Shown in pieces: positions 1-9,433 of a stretch of DNA of 64,000 nt. Origin of the DNA: Exiguobacterium profundum (lineage in GTDB: Bacteria; Bacillota; Bacilli; Exiguobacteriales; Exiguobacteriaceae); contig NZ_MRSV01000001.1 in NCBI RefSeq assembly GCF_001909285.1, forward strand, positions 1,940,556 through 2,004,555. Reading direction: 5' to 3'. Position 1 is the stretch's first letter; every line of letters begins with the position of its first letter. The notes beneath the pieces are model-generated. The model searched no databases. It was not told the DNA's origin and was given only the letters and a program-made list of their open reading frames with translations. The position numbers and the translations under genes were made by a program.

Positions 1-228
1 TTTGATCATCTTGTCTTCAAAGACACCGCGACCTGTTTCTGTATGTGCTAATTTCGCGAGTGCGACGTGTTGCTCAAGTCCTGCAAGCGCCATCGCCTGT
101 ACGATATGGTCGATTTTCTCCTGGTCGAACGTCATCAACGTATCGAGTGCTTTATGCGCACTGGCTACGAGCGTGTCCACCATTTGTTCTGCCGTTGTTT
201 CCACTTTTGCTTTCTCTTTGACTGCCAT
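1..228 (-). CDS. adhE: Bifunctional acetaldehyde-CoA/alcohol dehydrogenase, N-terminal fragment
   Basis: Reading the minus strand from the ATG at 228 gives 76 residues that begin MAVKEKAKVE and reach HTETGRGVFEDKMIK, the opening of the aldehyde-dehydrogenase half of AdhE. The window edge cuts off the rest. AdhE reduces acetyl-CoA to acetaldehyde and then ethanol in the cytoplasm, re-oxidising NADH during fermentation. The start has a strong AGGAGG eight bases upstream. The 388 bp to the divergent MarR gene hold a Rex-like operator and a perfect cre box, the expected pair for a fermentative gene. Only about 9 percent of a normal AdhE is visible, so the identity rests on the N-terminal segment. 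Confidence 0.85.
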   Translation of the reverse strand, partial: MAVKEKAKVETTAEQMVDTLVASAHKALDTLMTFDQEKIDHIVQAMALAGLEQHVALAKLAHTETGRGVFEDKMIK

Positions 229-370
229 GTTAGGTTCCTCCTCATAAGTGAGAGCTTTTAATGAACATATTGACTTGATGGAAGCACATTATGATGACTG
301 TTTTTTAGAGATTGTGCTTTCCTTCACATTCATAGAATACAATGTTTTTCAGGTTTTGTGGGTGACAACA

Positions 371-388
371 ATGTGAACTCTTTCACAA
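371..388 (-). promoter_or_regulatory. Rex (NADH/NAD+ sensor) operator upstream of adhE
   Basis: The minus strand reads TTGTGAAAGAGTTCACAT, matching the Rex consensus TTGTGAA-N4-TTCACAA at 13 of 14 defined positions. It lies about 145 bp upstream of the adhE start. In Gram-positives Rex represses adhE-type genes until NADH accumulates. The role is inferred from the motif and its neighbour gene. Confidence 0.75.
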
Positions 389-480
389 TATTTTTTTATT
401 TATTTTTGATAGCTCTTGATTTTTGTTTGCGTCCTCAGTAAAATCGAATGCGTTTTCATGAAAATATATCAAACCTTTAA

Positions 481-494
481 TGTAAACGCTTACA
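481..494. promoter_or_regulatory. cre box (CcpA site) between adhE and marR
   Basis: TGTAAACGCTTACA is a perfect palindrome that fits the catabolite-responsive element consensus at every position. It lies about 250 bp upstream of adhE and 120 bp upstream of the MarR gene, so it could serve either. Its pairing with the Rex site makes adhE the likelier target. Confidence 0.75.
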
Positions 495-551
495 TATTTT
501 GTGTCGATTCAATCTCTACTATGATGTATCAATCATCACATCAACCCGTTT

Positions 552-603
552 TTAGGTTCAACTTCACCTAACTCGTGTATAATGAAAATAGAACCTAACT
601 AGG
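552..603. promoter_or_regulatory. marR promoter flanked by TTAGGTTC inverted repeats
   Basis: A TATAAT -10 lies at 578-583. It is bracketed by TTAGGTTC at 552-559 and its reverse complement GAACCTAA at 591-598. The upstream arm also forms TTAGGT-N8-ACCTAA (552-571), and the downstream arm runs into CCTA-AC-TAGG (594-603). MarR proteins commonly repress their own gene from such sites. The same TTAGGTTC occurs at 230-237, right at the adhE start. No good -35 is visible. Confidence 0.55.
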
Positions 604-616
604 AAGTGAATCTATT

Positions 617-1063
617 ATGCCGAAACAAGATGCAGCGGACCAGTTTGTCAAACTGATTCCTTTAATTCGTCGTAAATTGTTACGTCGATCTGATTTTCCT
701 CAAATTCCAAACCTGAACTTCTCTCATTTCCATCTATTGATGTTGATTGAGGACGAGGGGGCTGTCACGAATGGACGAATCAGTGAGACACTCTCCATCG
801 CGCCACCGAACGTTACCCCGCTCATCACGAAATTATTGAACGAAGGGTATATTACGCGGGTGCCAGACGAGCGGGATCGCCGCGTGATTTGGAATCAACT
901 GACCGAGAAAGGTGAACGGATCTTACTTGAGCGCAGAGACTCATTCCGTAGACTATTCGAGGAACGTCTCGCCTTTTTGAATGAGGACGAAACTGACCGA
1001 CTCATTGAGAGTTTGAAGACACTTACAGAGATTGTCGAGAAGATGGACAAAGGTGACGAGTAA
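617..1063 (+). CDS. MarR family transcriptional regulator
   Basis: This 148-residue protein has the size and layout of MarR regulators: helical dimerisation ends around a winged helix. The recognition part is near GRISETLSIAPPNVTPLITKLLNEGYITR, and the basic wing reads PDERDRRVIWNQLTEKG (about residues 85-101). It should bind DNA as a dimer and respond to a small ligand that cannot be guessed. The ATG follows AGGAAGTG with normal spacing. It is divergent from adhE and probably autoregulated through the TTAGGTTC repeats around its promoter. A role in controlling adhE is possible but unproven. Confidence 0.85.
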   Translation: MPKQDAADQFVKLIPLIRRKLLRRSDFPQIPNLNFSHFHLLMLIEDEGAVTNGRISETLSIAPPNVTPLITKLLNEGYITRVPDERDRRVIWNQLTEKGERILLERRDSFRRLFEERLAFLNEDETDRLIESLKTLTEIVEKMDKGDE

Positions 1064-1143
1064 AACTTTTCTCGTCAATTCCCACAACTTCTTATATAAT
1101 CTGTAATGAATCTACGTACAAATGGAAAGAGAGATGACATGTA

Positions 1144-1857
1144 ATGGGTCGTAAATGGAACAACATTAAAGAGAAGAAGGCGTCAAAAGATGCGAACACG
1201 AGTCGCGTCTATGCGAAGTTCGGTCGCGAGATTTATGTGGCCGCCCGTCAAGGGGAACCTGATCCTGAGTTGAACCAGTCATTAAAATTCGTTGTGGAGC
1301 GTGCGAAGACGTATAACGTGCCCCGGGCAATCATCGATCGTGCCATCGACAAAGCCAAAGGTGGCGATGAGGAAAATTTCGATGAGCTTCGATATGAAGG
1401 GTTTGGTCCGAATGGTTCGATGGTCATCGTCGATACATTGACGAATAACGTCAACCGTACGGCTTCAGAAGTTCGTGCCGCGTTCGGTAAAAACGGAGGC
1501 AACATGGGAGTCAGTGGCTCGGTCGCATATATGTTCGATGCAACTGCCGTCATCGGTGTCAATGAAATGTCGGCAGATGACGTCCTCGAACTCATGATGG
1601 AACATGACCTTGATGTGCGTGATGTTATCGAGGAAGACGAGACGGTCATCGTCTATGCCGAGCCAGAAGCGTTCCACGCCGTTCAAACTGCATTCAAGGC
1701 TGCCGGTGTAGAAGAGTTTGCCGTTGCGGAATTGACGATGCTCCCGCAGAACGAAGTGTCACTCGATGACGCTTCGCAAGAACAGTTTGAAAAACTAATC
1801 GATGTGCTCGAAGACTTGGAAGATGTGCGCCAAGTGTATCATAACGTCGAGATGTAA
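1144..1857 (+). CDS. YebC/PmpR family protein (YeeI type)
   Basis: The 237-residue protein starts [20 protein letters not shown] and contains [23 protein letters not shown], the conserved N-terminal helical region of the YebC/PmpR family. Three domains fit the family length. Members were long called transcriptional regulators, and some are now linked to ribosomes stalled at proline runs. The local sequence does not decide between these roles. The start follows a GAAAGAGAG purine stretch. It is monocistronic, with a strong terminator right after the stop codon. Confidence 0.9.
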   Translation: MGRKWNNIKEKKASKDANTSRVYAKFGREIYVAARQGEPDPELNQSLKFVVERAKTYNVPRAIIDRAIDKAKGGDEENFDELRYEGFGPNGSMVIVDTLTNNVNRTASEVRAAFGKNGGNMGVSGSVAYMFDATAVIGVNEMSADDVLELMMEHDLDVRDVIEEDETVIVYAEPEAFHAVQTAFKAAGVEEFAVAELTMLPQNEVSLDDASQEQFEKLIDVLEDLEDVRQVYHNVEM

Positions 1858-1862
1858 CACTT

Positions 1863-1897
1863 AAGCGATAACTTTCACGAGTTATCGCTTTTTTTCT
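1863..1897 (+). terminator. Rho-independent terminator of the yebC-like gene
   Basis: The perfect 10-bp stem AGCGATAACT / AGTTATCGCT (1864-1873 with 1880-1889) is followed directly by a T run. Confidence 0.9.
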
Positions 1898-1905
1898 TTT
1901 TCGAT

Positions 1906-1933
1906 TTGACAAGGGTCACATCATATGTTAAAT
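1906..1933 (+). promoter_or_regulatory. SigA-type promoter of the antiporter-like gene
   Basis: A perfect TTGACA (-35) at 1906-1911 and TTAAAT (-10) at 1928-1933 are 16 bp apart, about 67 bp upstream of the ATG at 2001. Confidence 0.65.
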
Positions 1934-2000
1934 TTCAAAAAGTCTTTATCATATTAAAGTGATACCAAGAGAAAGAAAACGCGAAAGGTGTTGGATCGAT

Positions 2001-3320
2001 ATGAACGCAGTATTACTTGCAGTCATCGTCTTATTTGCGCTCGCCATCAGCCGAGTGCACATTGTATTATCATTAATCTTAGCGGCGCTTGTCGGAGGGC
2101 TTGTTGGAGGACTTGGGTTCAACGATACGTTGACCGCCTTCAGTGACGGTCTTGGTGGTGGAGCGAGCATCGCACTCAGCTACGCACTCCTCGGTGCATT
2201 CGCTGTCGGGTTATCTAAAACTGGGCTTCCGGACGTCTTAGCTGGAAAATTGATTTCAATGTCAGGTCGTGACGTGTCAGGAAAACGTGTGATGGTTGTC
2301 AAAGCATTCCTGTTGTCACTCATCTTATTGTTATCCATCAGCTCTCAAAACGTGCTTCCGATACACATCGCCTTTATCCCGATTGTGATTCCGCCGTTAC
2401 TCGTGCTGTTCAATGAGTTGAATGTAGACCGTCGTCTCGTAGCGACCATTTTGACGTTCGGTCTTGTGACACCATATATGCTGTTACCTGTCGGGTTTGG
2501 TGGGATCTACTTGAATGAGATTCTCATCGCGAATGTCGAAGCGAACGGATTGACTGTCGGAGACGTCAACATCATCTCAATCATGGGAATCCCGGCATTG
2601 GGGATGGTCGTCGGATTGATAGCTGCGTTCATTCACTACCGTAAACCGAGAACGTATGAAACGATCGCACTCGGACCAACTGATTATGAAGTACGTCAAA
2701 TGAGTGGTTTGAAGATGATCATGACACTCGCAGTCGTTCTCATCGTGTTGATTGTTCAGTTGCAGACCGAGTCGATGATCGCCTCTGCGGTGACTGGTCT
2801 GATCTTACTCTCAATCTTCCGCCTGATTCCATGGTCTGAGGCAGATGATATCTTCACAAGCGGCATGCGCATGATGGCATTCATCGGGTTCGTCATGATC
2901 GCTGCAAGTGGATTCGCTGCCGTCATCCGCGAGACAGGTGCGATCGAACCACTCGTCAACGGAGCGAGCGATTTAATGGGTGACTCTAAACTCATTGCCG
3001 CTCTCGTCATGTTGCTCGTCGGCCTTGTCATCACGCTCGGAATCGGTTCAAGTTTCTCGACCGTTCCAATCATTGCTGCGATTTTCGTCCCGCTCTGTGT
3101 ACAATACGGGTTCTCAGTCGAGGCGACCATCGCCATCATCGGGACTGCAGGAGCGCTTGGGGACGCAGGTAGCCCAGCGAGTGACTCGACACTCGGACCT
3201 ACGAGTGGATTGAACGCTGACGGTCAACACGATCACTTGCGTGAAACGGTTTGGCCAACGTTCTTACACTACAATATTCCACTCATCATCTTCGGTGTGA
3301 TTGCCGCGATGGTGCTTTGA
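2001..3320 (+). CDS. Na+/H+ antiporter family (YuiF-like) transporter
   Basis: This is a 439-residue, very hydrophobic protein with about 11-12 predicted membrane segments. A glycine-rich N-terminal repeat reads AALVGGLVGGLGFNDTLTAFSDGLGGG. A C-terminal segment, GTAGALGDAGSPASDSTLGPT, is typical of NhaC-like ion/organic-acid antiporters. The B. subtilis YuiF group has the same length and layout and is regarded as a putative amino acid transporter. The ATG at 2001 is preferred over a GTG at 1959 because GAAAGGTG lies about 11 bases upstream of it. The substrate cannot be read from sequence. It has its own promoter. Confidence 0.8.
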   Translation: MNAVLLAVIVLFALAISRVHIVLSLILAALVGGLVGGLGFNDTLTAFSDGLGGGASIALSYALLGAFAVGLSKTGLPDVLAGKLISMSGRDVSGKRVMVVKAFLLSLILLLSISSQNVLPIHIAFIPIVIPPLLVLFNELNVDRRLVATILTFGLVTPYMLLPVGFGGIYLNEILIANVEANGLTVGDVNIISIMGIPALGMVVGLIAAFIHYRKPRTYETIALGPTDYEVRQMSGLKMIMTLAVVLIVLIVQLQTESMIASAVTGLILLSIFRLIPWSEADDIFTSGMRMMAFIGFVMIAASGFAAVIRETGAIEPLVNGASDLMGDSKLIAALVMLLVGLVITLGIGSSFSTVPIIAAIFVPLCVQYGFSVEATIAIIGTAGALGDAGSPASDSTLGPTSGLNADGQHDHLRETVWPTFLHYNIPLIIFGVIAAMVL

Positions 3321-3338
3321 TCATTTTTTCCGTCGTGA

Positions 3339-3410
3339 TTAAATGGTTGCTAATAAAATGAGGATGAGAATAAACCAGATTCCCGTATACATGAGGATTT
3401 CGGTGAACAT
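3339..3410 (-). CDS. Putative 23-residue membrane peptide
   Basis: An ATG at 3410 on the minus strand follows a perfect AGGAGG about six bases upstream. It opens a 23-codon frame, MFTEILMYTGIWFILILILL then ATI, ending in TAA. The product would be almost entirely one membrane helix with an acidic N-terminus. It lies downstream of gltD beyond a hairpin. No family is recognised. The strong ribosome-binding site and the hydrophobic, uninterrupted frame argue that it is real, but an ORF this short could arise by chance. Confidence 0.45.
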   Translation of the reverse strand: MFTEILMYTGIWFILILILLATI

Positions 3411-3433
3411 AAAATTCCTCCTAAACAAAAGAT

Positions 3434-3460
3434 AAGGAGCGACGGCTGTCGCTCCTTTTT
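3434..3460. terminator. Bidirectional terminator between the YuiF-like gene and gltD
   Basis: The stem AAGGAGCGAC / GTCGCTCCTT (3434-3443 with 3448-3457) has TTTTT on the plus side and a weaker ATCTTTTGTTT on the minus side. It can end the antiporter transcript and gltBD. Confidence 0.8.
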
Positions 3461-4910
3461 ATGATGAGGTTTTTAATTCGGTCTTGCAAGTATCGAGATA
3501 CGCATCGACGACCTCTGCCACTTCTCGACCTTCCCGAATCGCCCATACGATCAAGCTTTGCCCTCGCTTGGCATCCCCAGCGACAAAAACGTTTTCCGTT
3601 GCCGTCTGGAAATCTTTCGTCTTCTCGACGCCGATTTTCCGCAACTCATGCTCCGGTCGCTCAAATCCGATGGCGACGAGGACGAGGTCCGCCGGATATG
3701 TCTCCATCGAATCCTCTTCCACGAAGAACGTCGCTTGACCATCGGGATTGACCACTTTCGTCATCCGTTCCGTCTCGATTCCGATGACACGCCCCTCTCT
3801 CGTAACGATTTGGTTGGAACGAATCAAATACGTTCTTGGGTCCTTTTCATAGACCGCAAGCGATTCGGCATACGCATAATCCGTCGTATCCGTATCCGGT
3901 TGAAGTGGCCATGGTCGCTCAGGAGCCCTAAACAATCCTTTCGAAGGGTGCTTCCCAAACTGGATGACAGATTTCGCTCCTTGACGAATCGCGGTCGCCA
4001 CACAGTCGGCCCCTGTATCACCACCTCCGATGACGATGACGTCTTTGCCTTTGGCATCATGTCCTGGTGATCGAGTCAATCCTTTCCGTTCGTACATGGA
4101 TGCCGTCAAATAGTCCATCGCCATTTCAACACCACGTGCATCATCGCCATCAATCCCGAGCGTGCGCTGTTTCTGAGCTCCTGTAGCGAAGATCACCGCA
4201 TCGTATTGGTTCCGAAGCGCCTCGACTGTCACATCCGTACCGACCTCTATGTTCGTCTGGATGACAATCCCCTCTTGTTCGAGTAACCGAATACGGCGCC
4301 TCACGACGTCCTTATCCAGTTTCATGTTCGGGATTCCGTACATGAGTAGCCCTCCCGGTTCATCCGCCTTCTCGATGATGGTGACGGAATGTCCGAGCTG
4401 GTTCAGTTGGTCAGCAGCCGCTAATCCAGCCGGCCCACTTCCGATGATGGCGATGGTCATCCCGGTTCTTCGATGGACAGGTCTTGGTTTCACCCATCCT
4501 TCTTCAAATGCCCGATCGATGATGGTTCGTTCAATCGATTTGATGGCAACCGGATCTTCACTGATTCCGAGTGTACAAGACCCCTCACATGGTGCGGGAC
4601 AAACTCTCCCCGTGAACTCTGGGAAGTTATTCGTCTCCATCAATCGGTGATACGCTCCCATCCAGTCCGATTTTGTCACAAGCTTGTTCCACTCCGGGAT
4701 ATAGTTGTGAATCGGACACCCAATCGTCTCCTGTCCAATCATATCCCCGACATGACAGAATGGAGTGCCACAGTCCATACAACGTGCTGCTTGCTGTTTG
4801 ACCGATTCGTCATCCATTCGCGTCGTATATTCCTCATAATCCTTCACTCGTTCATCCACCTGACGTTCCGGTAATGTGGAACGTGGAATGTTTAAAAAGT
4901 TATGGTTCAT
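3459..4910 (-). CDS. gltD: Glutamate synthase (NADPH) small subunit
   Basis: This 483-residue protein transfers electrons from NADPH via FAD to the large subunit for the reaction glutamine + 2-oxoglutarate to two glutamates. The N-terminal cysteines, CMDCGTPFCH and later CPAPCEGSC, bind iron-sulphur clusters. Two Rossmann motifs follow: IIGSGPAGLAAADQLNQLG for FAD and VIGGGDTGADC for NADPH. Length and layout are normal. Its ATG overlaps the gltB stop codon by four bases, so the subunits are translationally coupled. A hairpin follows the stop codon. Confidence 0.97.
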   Translation of the reverse strand: MNHNFLNIPRSTLPERQVDERVKDYEEYTTRMDDESVKQQAARCMDCGTPFCHVGDMIGQETIGCPIHNYIPEWNKLVTKSDWMGAYHRLMETNNFPEFTGRVCPAPCEGSCTLGISEDPVAIKSIERTIIDRAFEEGWVKPRPVHRRTGMTIAIIGSGPAGLAAADQLNQLGHSVTIIEKADEPGGLLMYGIPNMKLDKDVVRRRIRLLEQEGIVIQTNIEVGTDVTVEALRNQYDAVIFATGAQKQRTLGIDGDDARGVEMAMDYLTASMYERKGLTRSPGHDAKGKDVIVIGGGDTGADCVATAIRQGAKSVIQFGKHPSKGLFRAPERPWPLQPDTDTTDYAYAESLAVYEKDPRTYLIRSNQIVTREGRVIGIETERMTKVVNPDGQATFFVEEDSMETYPADLVLVAIGFERPEHELRKIGVEKTKDFQTATENVFVAGDAKRGQSLIVWAIREGREVAEVVDAYLDTCKTELKTSS

Positions 4911-7900
4911 GCGTTACCCCCCTCAGTCACAACCCGGAACAATTCAAGCGCTCGGTCTGCTTCACTCAACTCCGGTCGATTCGCCTCGATTCGACGCATG
5001 ACGTCCAATACATTCGCATAATCTCGTGGAACGACCTTTACAAAGCGAGAGCGAGCTTGTACGAACGACTCTAAAATGGTCCGTGCTTTGACACTGTCTG
5101 TATGAAACTGATGCGCCTCAAGAAGTGCATAAATTTGTTCCACGTCTTCATCGTTCAATTCTTTTATAACGGAGACGAGCTCCTCGTTGACGAGTCGATC
5201 GTACGCTTGATTCCCATAAATATATGCGATGCCACCTGACATGCCGGCTGCGAAGTTCCGTCCGACGTCACCGAGGACGAGAACTGTTCCCCCGGTCATA
5301 TACTCACATCCATGATCGCCGACTCCTTCGACGACTGCCGTCGCCCCAGAATTTCGAACGGCAAAACGCTCGCCGACATGACCGTTAAAGAAGGCCTGTC
5401 CGCTCGTCGCTCCGTACAAGCAGACGTTACCGGCAATCATTTGTTTACTTTCATCAAACGGCGCATGTTTTTCAGCGATCAATGCTAATTTTCCACCGCT
5501 CAAGCCTTTCCCAATATAGTCATTGGCATCACCGATGACGGAAATGGTGATCCCTCGTGGTAAAAATGCTCCTAGGCTTTGTCCGGCTGATCCACTGAGG
5601 CGAAGCGAAATGGTATCATCCGCTAAACCGACCTGACCGTGAACTTTCGTCACTTCAAACCCTAACTGTGTTCCGACGGCGCGATCGGTGTTTCGGATGC
5701 GACCAACGAAGAATGTCGGCTGCAACGAGTTGATTGACCGAGAGACTGCCGGAATCAATTTCCGGTGATCATAGGAACGATATGCCGGGTGAGCGAGTTC
5801 TTCACGTTCAGGAAGTGGTGTCGGCATCGAGAGCATCGGTGCTAAATCTAACCGTTTTGCTTTCGGATGACTCGTCTTCCATTCACTCTCTTCAAGAAGA
5901 TCCGTTCGACCAATCACTTCATCAAGTGAGGTCATACCGAGTGACGCTAAAATTTCCCGTACTTCTTCGGCCAAGAACGTCATCAAGTTGACGACATGTT
6001 CTGGTTTCCCCATAAATTTCTGACGAAGCACCGGGTCTTGTGTCGCCACACCGACCGGACATGTATCTAAATGACATGCGCGCATCATAATACATCCAAG
6101 GACGACGAGCGGTGCTGTCGCAAACGCAAACTCTTCCGCCCCGAAGATGGCAGCTAGGACGATATCTCGTCCCGTCATGAGCTTTCCGTCTGTCTCAAGT
6201 GTTACTCTCCCCCGCAACCCGTTCAACGCGAGCGTTTGATGCGTCTCTAAGAGACCAAGTTCCCAAGGAAGACCTGTGTGCTTGATTGATGTTTTTGGAG
6301 AAGCACCGGTCCCACCATCATATCCACTGATGACAATCGTATCCGCGTTCGCTTTCGCCACACCCGCTGCGATTGTCCCGACGCCTGACTTCGAGACAAG
6401 TTTGACACTGATTTTCGCCTTCGGGTTCACATGCTTTAAGTCAAAGATGAGTTGGGCCAAGTCCTCAATCGAATAAATGTCGTGATGTGGAGGCGGTGAA
6501 ATGAGCCCAACACCTGGAACGGATCCGCGTACTTCGGCGACCCATGGGTACACCTTATTTCCGGGAAGTTGACCACCCTCACCCGGTTTTGCCCCTTGCG
6601 CCATCTTGATTTGAATCTCATCGGCATGGTACAGATATTCTGCCGTCACCCCGAATCGCCCGCTCGCGACTTGCTTGATGCGGCTGATGCGTTCGTTCCC
6701 AAACTCATCCGGGACGAAGCGTGCTCGGTCTTCCCCACCTTCGCCCGAGTTACTTTTCGCACCAATCTGATTCATGGCGATAGCGAGGGTTTCATGCGCC
6801 TCTTTCGACAAGGACCCGAATGACATTGCTCCCGTCTTGAAACGGCGAACGATCGACGTGATTGGTTCCACTTCTTCGAGTGGCACAGGACGTTGCGTTT
6901 TAAATGCAAACAACTGTCGAATGAACTGTCCTGATGAATCATGTAGCTTCACATAAGCGTCATAATATTTTCGTTCCTTCTCACGACATGCACGTTGCAA
7001 CAAATGAATCGTCTTCGGATTAAATGCATGTTCTTCCCCATCTGCACGCCATTGGAAATCACTTCCCGCTTCGAGCGGCCGATTCGTCGCATAGGCGGAC
7101 GTATGGAGTGTTTTCGCCTCGTCTTCTAGCTCTTTAAATCCGATCCCAGACAGTTGGGACGTGGTTCCCCTGAAATGCGTTTCAATCAAATCACGGTCTA
7201 GTCCGACGGCTTCAAAAATTTGAGCCCCGCGATAACTTTGAATGGTCGAGATACCCATTTTCGACATGATTTTGACGATGCCTTCGACGACTGCTTTTTG
7301 ATACGAGCGTATGGCCTCTTCAAATGAATGCGCGATTTGTTCACGTTCGACTAAATCTCGAATGGTCGCATAGGCCACGTAAGGGTACACCGCATCTGCC
7401 CCATACCCAATCAAGGTCGCTGCTTGATGCACTTCTCGTACCTCACCGCTCTCACAAACAAGACTACAGCTCGATCGCAAGTTCTCTCGAATCAAGTGTT
7501 GATGAACTGCACTCAGTACGAGGAGAGACGGCATCGCAATCTGTTCGCGATCGATGAGCCGGTCAGATAGAACAATCACATTTGCTCCATTCCGAACCAT
7601 CTCACTGACTTGTCGCAAAAGTGACTCAAGAGATGTCTCTAAATCATCCATGAACGTCGTATCGACTCGTTCGACCTTGAGCCTCTCGTCAAGTTGCTTG
7701 AGGGCCGCCCCATCAATCATCGGATGATCTAACCACACACGTTTCGCATGACCTCGTCCGGTATGGACCGGATCTCCTTGCGGACCAATCCAAGTAAATG
7801 TAGCCGTTACAATTTTCTCCCGCAACGCGTCAATCGGTGGGTTGGTCACTTGTGCGAAGTGTTGTTTGAAATAATGGAACAAGGAACGGGGTCGTGTCGA

Positions 7901-9346
7901 GAGCACCGCGATTGGTTGGTCATGTCCCATCGAGCCGATTGGATCTTTCTCATCTTTGATTAACGGAACCATATACTGTTCAATGTCTTCTTTCGTATAT
8001 CCAAACGCACGTTGCACACGCTCGAGTTCAGGCAGTTCTTCTTCATCGACCCCTCGATCCTCAAGAATCATCATCTGCCTAAGCCATTTGTGATAAGGCT
8101 CTGACTTCGCAATCGTCTCTTTGATCTCATGATCTGGTATCAATCGCTTTTCAATCAAGTCGATCAATAACAACTGTCCTGGTCTTAAACGCTGTTTTGA
8201 TTTAACGTTCTCTGCGTCAACCGGAATGACTCCTGTTTCAGATGAGAGAATCAATTCCCCGTCCAATGTTTCGACATAACGCATCGGACGTAAGCCGTTA
8301 CGATCTAAAATTGCCCCGATTTGCCTTCCATCCGTGAAGACGACTCCAGTCGGTCCATCCCACGGCTCCATGATGGATGAATGATACTGATAAAAGTCGC
8401 GCTTGAACGGTTCCATCTGTCCTTCGACAAATGGTTCAGGAATCAACATCATCGCCGTGTGGGCAATCGAGCGACCCGTTCGTGTGAAGAATTCAAAAGC
8501 GTTATCGAGCATGGACGAGTCGCTTCCATCCTCTTGAAGCACAGGGAACAAGTGTTGAACGTCTTCAAATAAGTCTGTTGACGTGACCCCTTCCCGCGCT
8601 CGCATCGCATCGATATTTCCGCGAAGCGTGTTGATTTCCCCGTTATGGACTATCATTCGGTTCGGATGTGCTCGTTCCCAAGAAGGGAACGTATTCGTCG
8701 AGAAACGAGAATGAACGATGCCGAACGTACTCTTGTAATGAGGGGATTGCAAGTCCAAATAAAATGCTGCGATTTGATTTGGCGTCAACATCCCTTTATA
8801 CACAATCGTTCTCGTTGAAAGGCTTGCGATATATAGGGGTAATGATTCGACCTTTTCGATTTTTCGACGAAGTTCATAGAAGACGCGTTCATTCGCGTCC
8901 TCATCTAGGAATGGACATGAGATGAACCATTGATAGATCACCGGTTGTGTGACCTGTGCATGTTCACCGATTTGCATCGGGTCGACAGGTACTTCGCGCC
9001 ATTCAATCGTCGAACAATCAAGTTCATCCGCCATCCGTTCCATCAAAGTGATCTTTTCGTGAAGCTGATTCTCAGACGGCTGAAAAAAAACCATTCCGAC
9101 AGCGTAACGACCGAGTGACGGAAGGTTCATGGTTTGCGTAAACAATTCGTGTGGAATTTCAGTCATGATACCAGCCCCATCACCAGCATCGATGACACCT
9201 TGTCCTCCTCGGTGCTCTAAATTACATAACATGGAGAGCGATTTTTGGACGTTTTTATGTTTCTTTAGCCCATGTAAATTGACGTAAAGTCCAATCCCAC
9301 ACGCATCTTTCTCAAATTTTGAGTCATACAAACCAACTCGACTCAT
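4907..9346 (-). CDS. gltB: Glutamate synthase large subunit
   Basis: The 1479-residue large subunit has an N-terminal class II glutamine amidotransferase domain whose nucleophile is the Cys of DACGIGLYV, exposed after removal of a short propeptide. A central domain and the FMN-binding synthase domain (GGTGASPKTSIKHTGLPWE) follow. A CIMMRACHLDTCPVG cluster motif and a C-terminal GXGXG beta-helix complete the normal layout. The ATG at 9346 is chosen because AAAGGGG lies eight bases upstream, against a GTG six codons earlier. It forms a two-gene operon with gltD. No gltC-type regulator is adjacent, but the upstream region carries paired inverted repeats. Confidence 0.97.
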   Translation of the reverse strand: MSRVGLYDSKFEKDACGIGLYVNLHGLKKHKNVQKSLSMLCNLEHRGGQGVIDAGDGAGIMTEIPHELFTQTMNLPSLGRYAVGMVFFQPSENQLHEKITLMERMADELDCSTIEWREVPVDPMQIGEHAQVTQPVIYQWFISCPFLDEDANERVFYELRRKIEKVESLPLYIASLSTRTIVYKGMLTPNQIAAFYLDLQSPHYKSTFGIVHSRFSTNTFPSWERAHPNRMIVHNGEINTLRGNIDAMRAREGVTSTDLFEDVQHLFPVLQEDGSDSSMLDNAFEFFTRTGRSIAHTAMMLIPEPFVEGQMEPFKRDFYQYHSSIMEPWDGPTGVVFTDGRQIGAILDRNGLRPMRYVETLDGELILSSETGVIPVDAENVKSKQRLRPGQLLLIDLIEKRLIPDHEIKETIAKSEPYHKWLRQMMILEDRGVDEEELPELERVQRAFGYTKEDIEQYMVPLIKDEKDPIGSMGHDQPIAVLSTRPRSLFHYFKQHFAQVTNPPIDALREKIVTATFTWIGPQGDPVHTGRGHAKRVWLDHPMIDGAALKQLDERLKVERVDTTFMDDLETSLESLLRQVSEMVRNGANVIVLSDRLIDREQIAMPSLLVLSAVHQHLIRENLRSSCSLVCESGEVREVHQAATLIGYGADAVYPYVAYATIRDLVEREQIAHSFEEAIRSYQKAVVEGIVKIMSKMGISTIQSYRGAQIFEAVGLDRDLIETHFRGTTSQLSGIGFKELEDEAKTLHTSAYATNRPLEAGSDFQWRADGEEHAFNPKTIHLLQRACREKERKYYDAYVKLHDSSGQFIRQLFAFKTQRPVPLEEVEPITSIVRRFKTGAMSFGSLSKEAHETLAIAMNQIGAKSNSGEGGEDRARFVPDEFGNERISRIKQVASGRFGVTAEYLYHADEIQIKMAQGAKPGEGGQLPGNKVYPWVAEVRGSVPGVGLISPPPHHDIYSIEDLAQLIFDLKHVNPKAKISVKLVSKSGVGTIAAGVAKANADTIVISGYDGGTGASPKTSIKHTGLPWELGLLETHQTLALNGLRGRVTLETDGKLMTGRDIVLAAIFGAEEFAFATAPLVVLGCIMMRACHLDTCPVGVATQDPVLRQKFMGKPEHVVNLMTFLAEEVREILASLGMTSLDEVIGRTDLLEESEWKTSHPKAKRLDLAPMLSMPTPLPEREELAHPAYRSYDHRKLIPAVSRSINSLQPTFFVGRIRNTDRAVGTQLGFEVTKVHGQVGLADDTISLRLSGSAGQSLGAFLPRGITISVIGDANDYIGKGLSGGKLALIAEKHAPFDESKQMIAGNVCLYGATSGQAFFNGHVGERFAVRNSGATAVVEGVGDHGCEYMTGGTVLVLGDVGRNFAAGMSGGIAYIYGNQAYDRLVNEELVSVIKELNDEDVEQIYALLEAHQFHTDSVKARTILESFVQARSRFVKVVPRDYANVLDVMRRIEANRPELSEADRALELFRVVTEGGNA

Positions 9347-9433
9347 ATCATCGACCCCTTTCACTCACAGTTTCGTAATTAACATTTTGTTCTAAATATT
9401 CTGAAAAATCAAGTGAGTTGCATGCATTTTTGC

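Noticed and set aside
2-261. Plus-strand frames over the first 260 bases
   Set aside because: They are antisense shadows of adhE, whose minus-strand frame has a clear protein match and ribosome-binding site.
1959-2000. GTG start giving 14 extra residues on the antiporter-like protein
   Set aside because: The extra segment is very charged (PRERKRERC), lacks a ribosome-binding site and the ATG at 2001 fits the family length.
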